Assembly: GCA_963853835.1 (NCBI GenBank)
Contig: OY970829.1
Location: forward strand, 3,764,446-3,828,445
Direction: 5' to 3'
Length of the DNA stretch: 64,000 nucleotides
Source: Calendula officinalis
Taxonomy: Eukaryota > Streptophyta > Magnoliopsida > Asterales > Asteraceae
Every line of letters begins with the position of its first letter. Within the stretch, counting starts at the first letter, position 1. The position numbers and the translations under genes were made by a program. Under the pieces are notes generated by a model. That model had not been told where the DNA came from, did no database searches, and saw only the letters and a list, made by a program, of their open reading frames with translations. Positions 35,140 through 46,399 of this stretch are shown in pieces.

Positions 35140-36192
35140 ATGCCATCTGCAAATCCCGAAACATCTGATCAAGACAGAGAACCATTTGTTGAAGTTGATC
35201 CTTCCGGAAGATACACTGATCTATTAGGCACAGGTGCAGTCAAAAAAGTCAAACTAATTTAAGAAACTTCAGTGAAGATCCATCTGTTCTCAAACGACTT
35301 TTATCAGAAATCGAATTGTTACAAACCCTAGATAACGAAAACATCATCGTTCTCTACAGTTTTTGGAGGGATATTGAAAATAGCACTTTGAATTTCATAA
35401 CCGAAGCATGTGCTTCTGGTAATTTGAGGGATTATAGGAAGAAACATAGACGAGTGTCGCTTTGAAAAATTGGTCACGACAGATCTTGAGAGGATTGGAG
35501 TATTTGCATAATCATGATCCTTGTATTATTCATCGGGATCTTAATTGTAGTAATATCTTCATCAATGGAAATATCGGAAAGGTATGTATATTTTGTCACA
35601 ACTGATTATCTGAATCTATTTATTCAGTATCCTATAAGGGAGTTGATTCTTACTGACGAATTTCATGTCAAAGGACAATCATGTCCTTTCGTTTCCTTTT
35701 ACCACATTTTGCATTTCTCTCATTATTGTCCTTTATTGCTCTATATGGATAAAAATTGCTTTGTAAGAACCAGCTTCCATCACATAATCTTATTCCTAAT
35801 TACAGGTTAAGATTGGTGGTTTAGGGTTAGCAGCAGTAGTAAGTAAAAACCACATGGCCCACACATTACTAGGAACACCCGAATACATGGCACCCGAGCT
35901 TTATGAAGAAGATTATAACGAATTAGTCGATATTTACTCGTTTGGAATGTGTTTACTAGAAATGGCGACAATGGAAATACCGTATAGTGAGTGTGATAGT
36001 ATTGCTAAAATATATAGGAAAGTTACAAGTTGTACAATGCCTCAAGTGTTTAATAAAGTCAATGATTTGGAATTAAAAGCGTTTATTGAAAGGTGTATTG
36101 GTCAACCGCGAGCTCGGCCTTCGGCTTCCGATCTTCTTAAAGATGTGTTTCTTGTCGAGATTAATAGTGAAGAAAGTGATGGGAGTTTGTGA
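35140..36192 (+). pseudogene. WNK-type protein kinase pseudogene
   Basis: The reading begins MPSANPETSDQDREPFVEVD at 35140 and clearly follows a short plant WNK (WNK11-like). After GTGAVKKV a deletion removes the part where WNK kinases have the subdomain I-II region and leaves a TAA. The frame resumes with NFSEDPSVLKRLLSEIELL and FWRDIENSTLNFITEACASG, then another small deletion with a TGA follows RVSL. The catalytic loop IIHRDLNCSN is intact, then an intron (GTATGT at 35582 to an AG near 35806), GGLG in place of the usual DLGL/DFG-type motif, LGTPEYMAPELYEEDY and the C-lobe to the stop at 36192. Two frame breaks and lost ATP-binding residues make it non-functional. A possible 5'UTR exon lies near 33900-34003. 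Confidence 0.9.
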
Positions 36193-36544
36193 ATTGGCGT
36201 ATCGTATTTATTTGATTTTTGGGTTTGTATTCGGTTAGTTGTTGGTTTGTTGGTGTAAAAAAAGGGTTTCGGGTAGTTTGAATTTGGTTATTGGATGTAA
36301 GGATCTGTTTTAGGATTAAGGTTGTACTAATATAGATGTTTTATTTATAGACTTGTGCTTCATGCTTGCGAGGTTTGAACCTTTGACCTCCAGAATAACG
36401 GGTTTTGAACGATGATATGAGATTAATAATTTGTATATAGTTGCTATGAAGATGGTTTAAAAAGATACTACTTGGTATAATGTTTGAATGAAAATCAGTA
36501 AACAGTAATCAGTAAATTAACCAATAAAATTCTAATTTTGTTTT

Positions 36545-36781
36545 GATGCTGTGAACTTTTTATCTCACAAAAAACTTCTCATTTATTATATTTGATGGGC
36601 TACACATAATAAAATATTATTATTCCTAAGGACTCCACAAGTAACTATCGACTAACTATCTTTCTCTCTCTAAATCAATCTTATATTTTAATCAAAATTA
36701 TTATCAATGACTCAACTACTAACTATCACCTTAAAACTTGTGGCAAAGTGAAATGAGATATTTTTTGTGGGACGGAGGGAG
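36545..36781. mobile_element. decayed Stowaway MITE
   Basis: The right end TTTTTTGTGGGACGGAGGGAG followed by TA is well preserved; the left end has lost its CTCCCTCCGT part. The interior matches the copy at 18792. Confidence 0.75.
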
Positions 36782-37073
36782 TATAAAACTCACCTTTTTT
36801 TAGAAAAATTGTTTTCTCCGATTCAACAGGGTTTTTATGTCAACTCGGCCAGCTCTGATCAAGTTTTAACCACTAATATAATCGGCTCAGTTTCTGCTAA
36901 CTACCTTCCCGAAGAACATGTAACGTGAATTGGCAAATATCTGAACTTATCTATACTACTTTATAAAGCAAATTGCACATTTCTAATTAAGGCATGTCCG
37001 AATTCAAACCTGCCATAATTAGAAATGTTCAATTTGCCGGATTGAAAAATATTTAAAAAGTTGCTTACAAGGT

Positions 37074-39000
37074 TCGAAGTTATTATGATAGTAAATCGGT
37101 TGAAGAATTTGCTAAAAGGTTGGAATTTTAAACTATTTTTTTATTACAAAATGTGTGTTAAAACTTAATTTAAATTGTTTTTTTTATAGGTGTGGAGTAT
37201 TGACATTTGAAATTGAGCATGTAAATGTGGACACTCTCGAGAAACTTGAAAAACATGGGGTAGATTGCCAGCCTAAACCTTCTACCGTACGCATTATCAA
37301 TCTAATGTAATAATAAATGATTTAGTAATAATATTTTTATTTTATTTTAGGGAAAACATTTGTCACATTGTTAAGGCACTTGCTAATGAATCATGGGAAA
37401 TTCTGAAACTTGCAACTGATATTGCTTCTCGAGCTGTTGGTTCATTAGAAGGTGCTGGTGTTTTTGCAGTTAAATTGTTTTTGAGTTTTGACAGAAGATG
37501 GAAAGGTTTAAACTAATTTCTTTTCTTTTTAAATTCTTTTCTTTAATATTTTTTATAAATTTTAATTAAAAATACATATTTTATTAAATTAAGTTGCTCC
37601 TAAACCTCATTATAGTGGGCACCTCACAATTGAAGCTTGTTATACTTCACAATATGAGGACTCCAGCTTTAATCATGTACAATATTTTAGGTGAAGACGA
37701 GGTGAAGACTATCACTACTTGTACTGTACAACTTTCTTTTGCATCATTTAACTGCTGCAGTTTGCTTCTTTTTCTGTTATTTCAAGGGTTTTTTAATGTG
37801 GGGTGTTTTAAAAATGTAATTTTTTAAAAATGGATTATATTATTTTGTGCTAAAGATCGACCTAAATAACCACATAAGTGAAAAAGTAGTTTAATTTATA
37901 CCTAAAGTACCTTAAAGTTAGTTTATTTAGTTATTTTTGTGATAATTATGGGTTCTGATTCAGATCTTCCAGTCATGAAAGAAGCTGCCAAATTGTTGAA
38001 CGACTTTGATGTCTCTACTGTGATAACGGGTCAAAACGGGCCGGGTTCAGTTGACACATGACACTTTTTGTCCAATTTTTTTATAACTTCTAGAGCAATT
38101 TATGTAAATTGTCCATGTGATTTGTATGAAATTATGGAATTCGTCCCTCAATTTTTTTTTTATTACTCGGATAGTCCCTAACTTTAAAACTTGTAAAAAT
38201 ATTAAGTATTTGTTTATAGGGTAGCATAATGTCAACGCACCGAACACCTGAATTGATGTTTTCTTATGCTAAATCTGCTCAAGAATGAGCCATTCAGGTT
38301 ATTATCGCTGGTGCAGGGGGTGCAGCACATCTACCAGGTTCGGGTTTGGGTTTTTATCATGTGCTTTGCACTCATTAGAATTTGGTTTGTGATGTAAAAC
38401 TGAAAAGATAGAAAAGATTAGAATCCATTGATTCAAATGAATACCGGATTAATCTAACACAAAACACGTTGATTCAAAAGAATATCGTGAATTGGTCTTC
38501 AAAACTTGTTCTAACACGAAGAACACAATTTCGGGAGAGAAAACTCAAAGTTTGCAAATTCATCAACTGATTATTCCAAATGACAAAATACACTTTAAAT
38601 ATGGCCCAGAATTTCGAATGGGCCTAAAACGAAAAACGGGCCGAAAACTGGGCCTAAACGAAGTTTGCAAAATTAAACAAAAAACAATAAAATGCAAATA
38701 AAGTGTCCAAAAACACTTTATCATGTCGTAGTCTTCGTCTCGAGCTTCGATTTGGTTACTCGTGGGCCTGAAACGGAGACCCGAGCTGAAAGTTATGGCC
38801 TTTTTACCATAGCCCCCCTTCTCACACGATCGTGGGCCTCAAGAAACAAAATGACCCATTCTTCTATTGGGCCTGCATCAGTTTGAAGTCTAGAGTTAAG
38901 TTAACTATGGTTAGGTATGGTAAAACCCTTACCTGTGGTTGGAGTTCCTGTTCGTGCTTCTTCATCGGATGGCCTCGATTCTCATCTCTCCATTGTGCAG
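37074..39000 (+). pseudogene. AIR carboxylase (PurK-PurE fusion) gene fragment
   Basis: A series of exon pieces follows the plant phosphoribosylaminoimidazole carboxylase gene in order. The ATP-grasp PurK part gives SKSVEEFAKR (about 37080-37123), CGVLTFEIEHVNVDTLEKLE (from 37190), ICHIVKALANESWEILK and SRAVGSLEGAGVFAVKLFL (about 37350-37490), then GHLTIEACYTSQYE and ALIMYNILGEDE (about 37618-37698). The PurE part gives IIMGSDSDLPVMKEAAKLL (about 37945), STHRTPELMFSYAKSAQE followed by a TGA, VIIAGAGGAAHLPG (to 38337), then after a GT-AG intron PLPVVGVPVRASSSDGLDS (38915-39000). This enzyme makes CAIR in plastid purine synthesis. Stops, shifts and missing ends make the copy dead; the preserved introns show DNA-level capture. 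Confidence 0.92.
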
Positions 39001-39104
39001 GTAATTTACTTACTTTTTATATTTTTTATAAATATTATTTATAACTCAAAGAAATAGATTAAATAAAATTAGATTTTGTTTTGTTTTATTGTGTGATGCA
39101 GAGA

Positions 39105-39375
39105 TGCAATAATACCTCTTTCCTTCTGTTTTTTTTGGGACCCACCATTACATAATACACACACACAAATATTGACGTATCCATGCCAACAATACCTCTT
39201 TTGGCACACACACACAAAAATATTGACGTATTGTTTTTTTGGGACCAACCATTAGATTTTGTCAAGTCAGCTCACCCTCCAACCGACATTATATTGACGT
39301 ATCCATGCCAACAATACCTCTTTCCTTCTGTTTTTTTGGGACCCACCATTACATAATACACACACACAAAATACC
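39105..39375. repeat. short imperfect tandem/direct repeats
   Basis: Blocks such as AATACCTCTTTCCTTCTG, GGGACCCACCATTACATAAT, CACACACACAAA and ATTGACGTATCCATGCCAAC occur two or three times in shuffled spacing (about 120 and 200 bp apart). It looks like a local segmental duplication around a CA run, with no coding value. Confidence 0.75.
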
Positions 39376-39908
39376 CCTTTGGGCCCACCATTACCAGTTG
39401 ATCCCTCCCTCACTCCCGTCCCCAAACCGGCGCAAACCAACCGGCAGGAAAAGTGATACCGCCATGCCAACAAAATCCCAAACTCACGGCAAAAGGGACG
39501 TCGTCCCTTCAACCCCGATGGCATCAGTCTTATAATGTTTTTGTTGCTATCAATTTTATTGTTATACAATGACAAACTCGTTTAATTTTCCTTTTTTTTT
39601 TTACATAATCATACTCCATTATTTAAATAAAATGTATTTTAAATATTTACCAAACAATAAAGGAATCTATTTCATTTCTCTGCAACATTTCATTTCTATA
39701 AATTTTTCCCTACCAAACACGTTTTGGGTTTTTGGAGTAATTCCCATGTTGTATAGTTCAAAGATTAGGAATGTAGATGAGGTTACAAGACTTGAATTCT
39801 TGTTGATTATGAGATATTCAAATAAACTTTATAAATAACAAACCCGAACTAAAAACTTATAAGTTAATGTTTTAATCTATAGTACACTTGTAATAGTAAG
39901 GGTGTGCT

Positions 39909-40052
39909 TGGTTATCAAGGTTTATAGTCTAGTGGTATTGGAAAAATGTATAAGGTGTTGCCCATGGCCTATATGGCATGAGTTCAAGTCCCGACGTTGA
40001 CAAAAAAATGTAGAATTAGAGAGTGTGTGTGTTAGACGTTCAAAAAAAAAAA
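39909..40052 (+). mobile_element. short tRNA-derived SINE
   Basis: An A box (TAGTCTAGTGGTATTGG), a B box (GAGTTCAAGTCCCG) and a terminal A run, flanked by an 8-bp direct repeat GGTGTGCT (39901-39908 and 40053-40060). It is 144 bp with no protein. Confidence 0.75.
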
Positions 40053-40665
40053 GGTGTGCTATGTTGGGGGTATTGGAGGGTGGAGAATGGTAATAGTAAA
40101 TCATTAGTGGTGCTTGTTTACTAACTATACAATGAATCATTACCCACTATTAGGTAATACTCCACTACTATGTAATACTTCATGTCTTATAATATTAAAA
40201 AACTATCAACAATAACTCATTATTAGATATGTTTTAGTCTCACACCCTCACTAATACTATACGTCTGATTTGGGGCAAGATGTATTATTGTCAAAACGGT
40301 TTTTAATCCAGTACAACCCTCTACTTTTTAGTATTGCTACAGTCAAGGCTAAAGGCTAAAAACCTACTCTTGATTTTTCTAATTAGAAAACTGATTAATG
40401 CGACATATAAAGCATGCTAATTTCAAGAAAAAGATTATTAATGCGACATATCAAGCATACTAATTTCAGGAAAATGATTAATGCGATAAACAAACTTACC
40501 GACTTAACTCAGAAAAAGTTAGCTTTGCAAGCTGGAGCTTTCTCACAAAAAATACGTAAAGGTATTAAAATGCAGAAAAGGAAAATTATTTAAAAATATT
40601 CGAGAAAATATTGTAAACAAATTTTTATCAGATTTCATGATGATGTTTGATCCGGATATGATATA

Positions 40666-41122
40666 CTTCCTCTGATTCAAAATAAGTGATACACTTTGAG
40701 TTTCACGATTTTTTAGGCAAAAGATTATAATGATAGTTAAATTAGCTTAATTGGATAGTTAGTGGGGAATTGGTCTCATACTTGTTTTGAATAAAGTGGA
40801 GTTAATGATGTTTAAAAGTAAAAAGTAAGGATAAATAGGTCATTTCATTTTTTTAAAGTAGATAGTTAGTGGATGAGGGTCCCAATTTTTTTTTACCAAA
40901 TAAGGTAATTTTCAAAACGTATCACTTATTTTGAATCACCCCAATAAAGAAGGGGAATTAATTTTGGCACCACATCTTTTGATGTATATACCACGCAGTA
41001 TAAGTAAAACTGCAGACTGTACAAGCATATGATGCAACTATTGTAGTATATGCATCAAAAGATTTGGTGTAATTATCACTCCCTATAAGGAAAGTGTATC
41101 ACTTATTTTGAATCGGAGGAAG
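40666..41122. mobile_element. Stowaway MITE interrupted by another MITE
   Basis: Ends CTTCCTCTGATTCAAAATAAG and TTTTGAATCGGAGGAAG, flanked by TA. Compared with the copy at 63078, the right half is split by about 130 bp at 40952-41083 with imperfect inverted ends (GGGGAATTAATTTTGGCAC and the inverse of GTGTAATTATCACTCCC). A relative of the inner element is at 59607. Confidence 0.88.
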
Positions 41123-41364
41123 TATATAAAGTAAATAATGTGCTAGATTAAAATATATTTAATAATGAGTTATTGTTGATAGTTTTTTAAAACTATAGAA
41201 CAAAATAAATTATAGAACATAAAAAGAAATTAGATACTTTTCTTAATACTCTTTTAAAATAAAATAAGGGGTTTTGATAATGACAGTCCTTAGACGCATA
41301 AAAGTTGTACATTAATCCATAGGAAAAAAATAGTTCCTAAGATTCATGAGGTAGTTATAGATTG

Positions 41365-41750
41365 ACTAGCAGGTACCCGCGCAATGCGGCGGCGGGTACC
41401 TTGGAACAATATTTTTCGGCGAACAAATGTTATCTAGTAAAAACAAGTCGTCTTTGATACTTTACTCTGAAAGCCAACATATCAACTCTTGACTATAATT
41501 GTCTAGTGGCAGCCGATCGGAAACATGTTTTTTCTAGATTTTTGGTTATGAATAATTGTTATCAGATATCGAGATGAGAACAAATTAAAAATCTAAATTA
41601 TTAATATTTGTACACACAAATTATGTTATACCAACATATGAATACAAAATACAAGAAAATATGTAACGGTGGTCAATAAGAAAGAACAATAACATGATAT
41701 TTTATCTTATCTTACTCCTTATTAAAGAGTTTAGGACTATTAAGTATAGA
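41365..41750 (-). mobile_element. small non-autonomous Helitron, minus strand
   Basis: On the minus strand it starts TCTATACTTAATAGTCC (at 41750) and ends with the stem GGTACCCGC..GCGGGTACC followed by CTGCTAGT (at 41365). It is 386 bp with no coding sequence. The flanks do not show the ideal A/T pair, so the 5' end is less certain than the 3' end. Confidence 0.6.
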
Positions 41751-42458
41751 AGTTGAGAGATCAAATGATGATGAATTCAAGCTAATTCATGGTGTTTTTG
41801 GAAGAATTGAAGATCAAGTGTGTGTATGGTGTGTGTGAGTTGAGAGAGAGATGAAGATGGAGATGGAGCTTTCAATCGTGTAATTCAATAAGTGTGGGAA
41901 AAGCTTACATTCAAAGTCAAATTGCATGTATATATACCTCCTACCACTTAACACTACAAGAGTTAGTTAACAAGATTAAAGGTCAAAACCTATAACAAAA
42001 GTGGTCCTAACAGAAGTTCTTAAACTTAAACTTTATTTTATTTCTATTTTGGGTATCATCTTAAACACCACAAAATAAAAAAATATTGCTTACGGGATTT
42101 GAACCTAAGACCTTTTGCGAGTACGGACTGTGTGTCAACCAGTTGATCTAGTTGAAATTTTGTTTTATCCCAACAACTAATATATATAACTTTTAACTTC
42201 AACATAAATAAAAGACCCATATTTTAAAAAACGCCAATTTCGGATTTAAGGAAAGTTATGAGATATTCAACATAGCTAAAACGGTCCATATTTAATAAAA
42301 CGCCAATTTCGGATTTAAGGAAATTTATGAGAAATCTTTATTAATCTTTACAAAATTAAAATTAACATCACCCACCATCCGCACGACCACAACCAGCAGC
42401 CACTATCACTACCGTCGTCACCACCACTACTTGATCGCCGTCAAATTTAGTCACAGGG

Positions 42459-42493
42459 TATCCGCCGCCACATTGCGCGGGTAACCTGCTAGT
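42459..42493 (+). other. Helitron 3' terminus
   Basis: The hairpin TATCCGCCGCCACATTGCGCGGGTA followed by CTGCTAGT is the same terminus as at 33825 and 45887 with a few changes. Its matching 5' end is not identified; the start at 36950 is a possibility. A minus-strand SINE-like fragment (TTTGAACCTAAGACC) lies at about 42095-42165. Confidence 0.7.
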
Positions 42494-43840
42494 GCTATCT
42501 GAGTCCTCTCAGTTGAAGTTGTACATTCATTAATCAACATTTCGTTTAACTTTGAGTTATCCTAATAACATCATTCAAATATTTTCCAACTCTCATAGCA
42601 TTCCTACCAAAAGGATAAATTTTGTCAATTAAAAAACTTATGTTTTCGACTTTTAAACTTGAAATTTAAAACAATGCAAAAACAGCACACCACAAACTAA
42701 TAGGGGTGTTTATGCTCCAACTCAAGCACTAACGTTTTTAATGAGAGCACTAACCTATTTTTACATATAAATTCATGCATCATTGTTAAGCAAAACAAGT
42801 AACATGATAGATATATGTATGTATGTACGTATATTATATTTATGAGAGCATTATAGTGCATAAGAAATTAGCAATTTGAAGTTTTTCACCTTCTTCGACT
42901 TCTAGATAGGTAACATTGCAGAGTTGTTGGCAGACACTAAACTCAAAATCGGACCATCAGTTTGTCATCTCGGCCATTGGCTCCGAATAATTAAGATCTA
43001 TTTCTACTTGTCTAAAATATTTATCCGGATATCTACGATTTTGAGTTTAGTGAGCAAAAGAATGTCGTATATCAATAGATCTACATAGTGTGGGATTGCA
43101 TCCTAAACGAAACCATGTCATACAGAAGCGCCTACATAAATATATAATCAACCAAATTACATCACACAAAACATGATCAATTACAGTCTTTAAAAAGTTA
43201 AACTTAAAAGGATTTTTATATAAATAATCTGCACATCATATTCAGGTTTTACTTACAAATCCATGTCCGCTCATGAAAGTTAAAAAAAAATTCAACACTT
43301 TGCATTCGGTTTGTGCTGAAATAAAAACAATTGTAATAACAAACCTCTCTAAAGCATGATTAGGTATGGTGTTGATAAACAAAGGAGCAAGTAACACCAA
43401 TATACCCAATTTAAGGAGAAGCCCGATACACAAAAGCATTTGCCAGCCAATCATGTGTATACTTGTACGGTCCTTAGGTCGGGTTACCTAAAAAGTTTTT
43501 AGGAATAAAATCTTGAAACCTGTACAAAAAGTTGTTAATCATACAAAGTTACCTAATTTTGTATTAGTCATTACTCATTCAAAATATATTAGATGAAAAA
43601 AAATATTAAAATAAGAAAGAGGATCAAACATACCATGTCCTTTAAGCTACAACATTAAATGTAATGCAAAGAAGTATCCCTACATGGTGAAACAAGTGTC
43701 AACAATTAAAAAGAAACACAGTGAACTGTAACCGGATGCACCCATTGAATCCACCTAGTAATTTAAAAAATGATATAATACAACAAGTTTTAGATCATAA
43801 AAATGATGGATATCATTTCTAGGTAAGAAAAAAATCACAC

Positions 43841-44050
43841 CTAAGTCAATACCAGCACCTTTAGGACAAGCTTCCCCATACTTATCATATATGGATCTTT
43901 TTTCAACATGTGATAAAACCTGTGAAAAATAAAAACCTCCCGTTAAAATTAATTATCATGTGTTAGAATTCTGTTATAAGCATGCTTACCTCATATGCAT
44001 TACTAATAGTAATGTCCTTCCTTGAATATTTGTTCAGCTCGTGCTTCTCT
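43841..44050 (-). pseudogene. DnaJ (J-domain) gene fragment
   Basis: Two minus-strand exon pieces keep splice borders. The upstream one (about 43991-44050) ends KYSRKDITISNAYE before GTAAGC. The next (43841-43919) reads [20 protein letters not shown], then GAGIDL, before GTGTGA. Together they match the end of a J domain (..[27 protein letters not shown]..). The HPD motif and zinc fingers are not present. A possible first exon (MAIAAASESVVFYFGK) lies at about 44630-44680 on the same strand. The piece is a capture relic within the Helitron region; the frame shift before ISNAYE shows decay. Confidence 0.75.
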
Positions 44051-44736
44051 GGCAATATACGAGTTGATAAAAGTCAAAAATTGTCACACGGAAAACCTTA
44101 AACAACTGGAAGATGATGATGCTAATTCCCATAACAATTAACATAATAATAAATATAGCAGTTAATATTTGTTAAGCTCGTCAACTTACTTGTTCACCTT
44201 TTATTAGGCAATACTGTTAGTTATAATCCCAGATACATAGAATAGCCTTTAGCTTTTGCTTCACCTTGAGCATTCAAATTCTACACCATATCAATATAAA
44301 CACCACGCACTACAAAAAAAATTAAAGAAATAGATTAGAAAATCAAGAGCTTATAGAAGCATAGTTTATGCAACAGTTTTCTACACCTCCAGTACCTCCA
44401 GGTGTGATACATTTTAGGTTCAAGCACCAAATTTGTTGGTGATAATCCATCCTGAAATCAAACAAAAAGAATAAAAAACACACACAAATCACACCTAGAA
44501 ATAGCCACTAAACACTGTGTTTGTGTTGCCGTGTGTGCATACAGAAAACTAATTAGACTCGCCTTAGGGAGAATAAAGTCCAACAACTCGTGGATTGTTG
44601 GTAGCGGAAGTAGTAGCAGGATTTTCCAAAGTAAAACACAACTGATTCTGAAGCTGCTGCGATAGCCATAAATTCAGAAATTAAAAATCCAAATCAATTA
44701 ATTTCCCAACCCATAGGAATAATAATACAACATGAA

Positions 44737-44882
44737 ATTTTAAATTTTTTTAAAATTTTTAAAATTTTTTAAAATTTTTAAAATTTTTTTAGAATTTTTT
44801 AAAATTTTAAAATTTCTTAATTTTTTTTAATTTTTTCAATTTTTTTAAAATTTTTTAATTTTTTTAAATTTTTTTAAATGAT
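44737..44882. repeat. A/T low-complexity tract
   Basis: Runs of AAAATTTTT in irregular succession. No gene. The following 44930-45112 region repeats GTAATTGAATTACG-like motifs and ends with CAAACGGGGCC, which looks like one end of an unrecognised MITE. Confidence 0.8.
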
Positions 44883-45251
44883 TTTAAAATCTGAAGTATA
44901 TAAGATATTCAAATTTGTTACTTTACTAAAAGATCGTAATTGAATTCGTAGGGTGTTGGGACGGATTTCAATTACAACGAATATCGTAATTCGAAATTAC
45001 GTCGTAATTGAATTACGAAAAAAATGGGTCATCCAAACGTCCTCCGTAATGTAATTGAATTACAATTACGGAAGATTACGGAGGATTACGTCAAAACAAA
45101 CGGGGCCTTAGTGATTTTTTGATGCATCAATTATTTATGCAAAAGTCCAGGTCATGTGACCCATTTTAAGCATCACAAAAATTACCCAACCGCCCATTTT
45201 GCCATATGTAATTCTACTAGATGGTTCCTCTATACTACTTTTATTTTGCAG

Positions 45252-45594
45252 ATATGGTGCATGTATGAGTTCAGCCAAAGCTGCTTTTGAGAGTGACACA
45301 AAAGTTAGTTTGTTTTTATTTATATGTGTATATTATTTATGTAAAATACAATTCCAACGACCCCCTTATTAATAAAAGTGATATATTTCCTTTCTATATG
45401 CATATGTATTTCCTTTTCGCAATTGATGTAAAAAACAGAGGAAGTGGGAAATTCTGCTGCTTTTTTGGCGTCACCATTGGCTTCAACAATCACATGAACA
45501 ATTTTGTATGTGCACAATGGTCTCAATGCATTTGAATTGGGGTCGATAGCCCTGTTTTTAAGGATTTAAACGTCCCAAAGAGATACAAAAATTA
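45252..45594 (+). pseudogene. plastid enoyl-ACP reductase gene fragment
   Basis: Two exon pieces match plant enoyl-[acyl-carrier-protein] reductase (FabI/MOD1 type), the last step of plastid fatty-acid elongation. The first (45252-45304, after TTTTGCAG) reads YGACMSSAKAAFESDTK, which contains the serine-lysine region just after the active-site Tyr. The second (from 45439) reads EEVGNSAAFLASPLASTIT, a TGA, then ILYVHNGLNAFELG, and in a shifted frame DSPVFKDLNVPK. The exon coding the part between them is missing. It ends about 290 bp before the Helitron terminus at 45887, and a 5'-like Helitron end lies at 45229, so it may be the cargo of a 659-bp Helitron. Confidence 0.88.
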
Positions 45595-45848
45595 ATGTTT
45601 TCAAATTTTTATTAATTTTAATTTATGTAATGGATTTTGGGAATTGTAGGTTGTTAGTTTGGCTTCCGATTATGAGTTATTGAATTATTGGTGTTTAAAT
45701 TTGATTATTTGAGACACTGGCTAATACACTTGTTGAGTGCAACTTCATCATCATCCGAAGTAGTAGATGAGGCCTTCATTATGCACCACCCGTCTACACC
45801 ATCACTATTGCCACTTCCATCAATATCGTCATCACAAAATATAGTTTC

Positions 45849-45887
45849 AGGGTACCCGCCGCCGCATTGCGCGGGTACCCTGCTAGT
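45849..45887 (+). other. Helitron 3' terminus, best preserved copy
   Basis: GGGTACCCGC, an eight-base loop region, then GCGCGGGTACCC and TGCTAGT, followed by T. The hairpin plus CTRRT end a few bases after it is the defining plant Helitron 3' structure. Confidence 0.85.
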
Positions 45888-46083
45888 TTGAGAGAAAAAT
45901 GCGCCTAGTGAGAAATAAAGCGCACCTCCTTTCAGTATCAAGTGTATGTTACAATCAATAACAACCGTTGATCAAACCAATAATCAGATGTAAAGTCCGA
46001 AACGTCGCAGATCCATGTGGGTCCATGGTAACTACCCATGCACTCACATACATCCGATTAAAACTAAAGTTTTTCCCATTAAG

Positions 46084-46092
46084 TATATAAGG
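46084..46092 (+). promoter_or_regulatory. TATA box of the hnRNP gene
   Basis: TATATAAGG lies about 200 bp after the Helitron terminus and about 680 bp before the ATG. The leader contains two likely introns: 46471-46553 (CTG|GTGAGT to TTTCAG) and 46615-46759 (AAG|GTACAT to GTGTAG). Confidence 0.6.
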
Positions 46093-46399
46093 CTCGAGTT
46101 TGTTAACAAGCAATCCTTCCATTTATCAGATCAAACACCCCAAAAAGTTTTTACATTTCTTTTATTTTTATTTTTAATTTTTTTTTCATCGCACACACAC
46201 ATTCACCACACCCAACAAATTTAAGAAAAACAAAATTAATTAATTTTCGCCAAATTTCTCATCATTTTTATTACATATGTAAGAACAACAGACACTCATA
46301 ATAAAGATTTCGATATATATTCCTATTTTCCTTCAATTAGTTACGAACAATTTTTGAAATTTGAATCACAAAAAACGCAAGGGGGCGGTATTGAGGAGG

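Larger units (their letters stand above)
36950..45887 (+). mobile_element. candidate composite Helitron region with captured genes
   Basis: At 36950 an A is followed by TCTATACTACTTTATAAAG, a typical plant Helitron 5' end, with an inverted repeat (CAAATTGCACATTTCTAATTA-like arms) within the first 110 bp. At 45887 a perfect stem GGGTACCCGC..GCGGGTACCC is followed by CTGCTAGT and then a T, so the pair satisfies the A/T insertion rule. Inside are AIR carboxylase, DnaJ and enoyl-ACP reductase pieces, plus further Helitron ends (41365 minus, 42493 plus, a 5'-like end at 45229), MITEs and a SINE. Several nested or adjacent Helitrons, rather than one 8.9-kb element, remain possible. Confidence 0.45.

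Noticed and set aside
43242..43454. 70-codon hydrophobic minus-strand frame as a membrane protein gene
   Set aside because: No start context, no family, and it sits among decayed captured fragments; it may be part of one but cannot be assigned.
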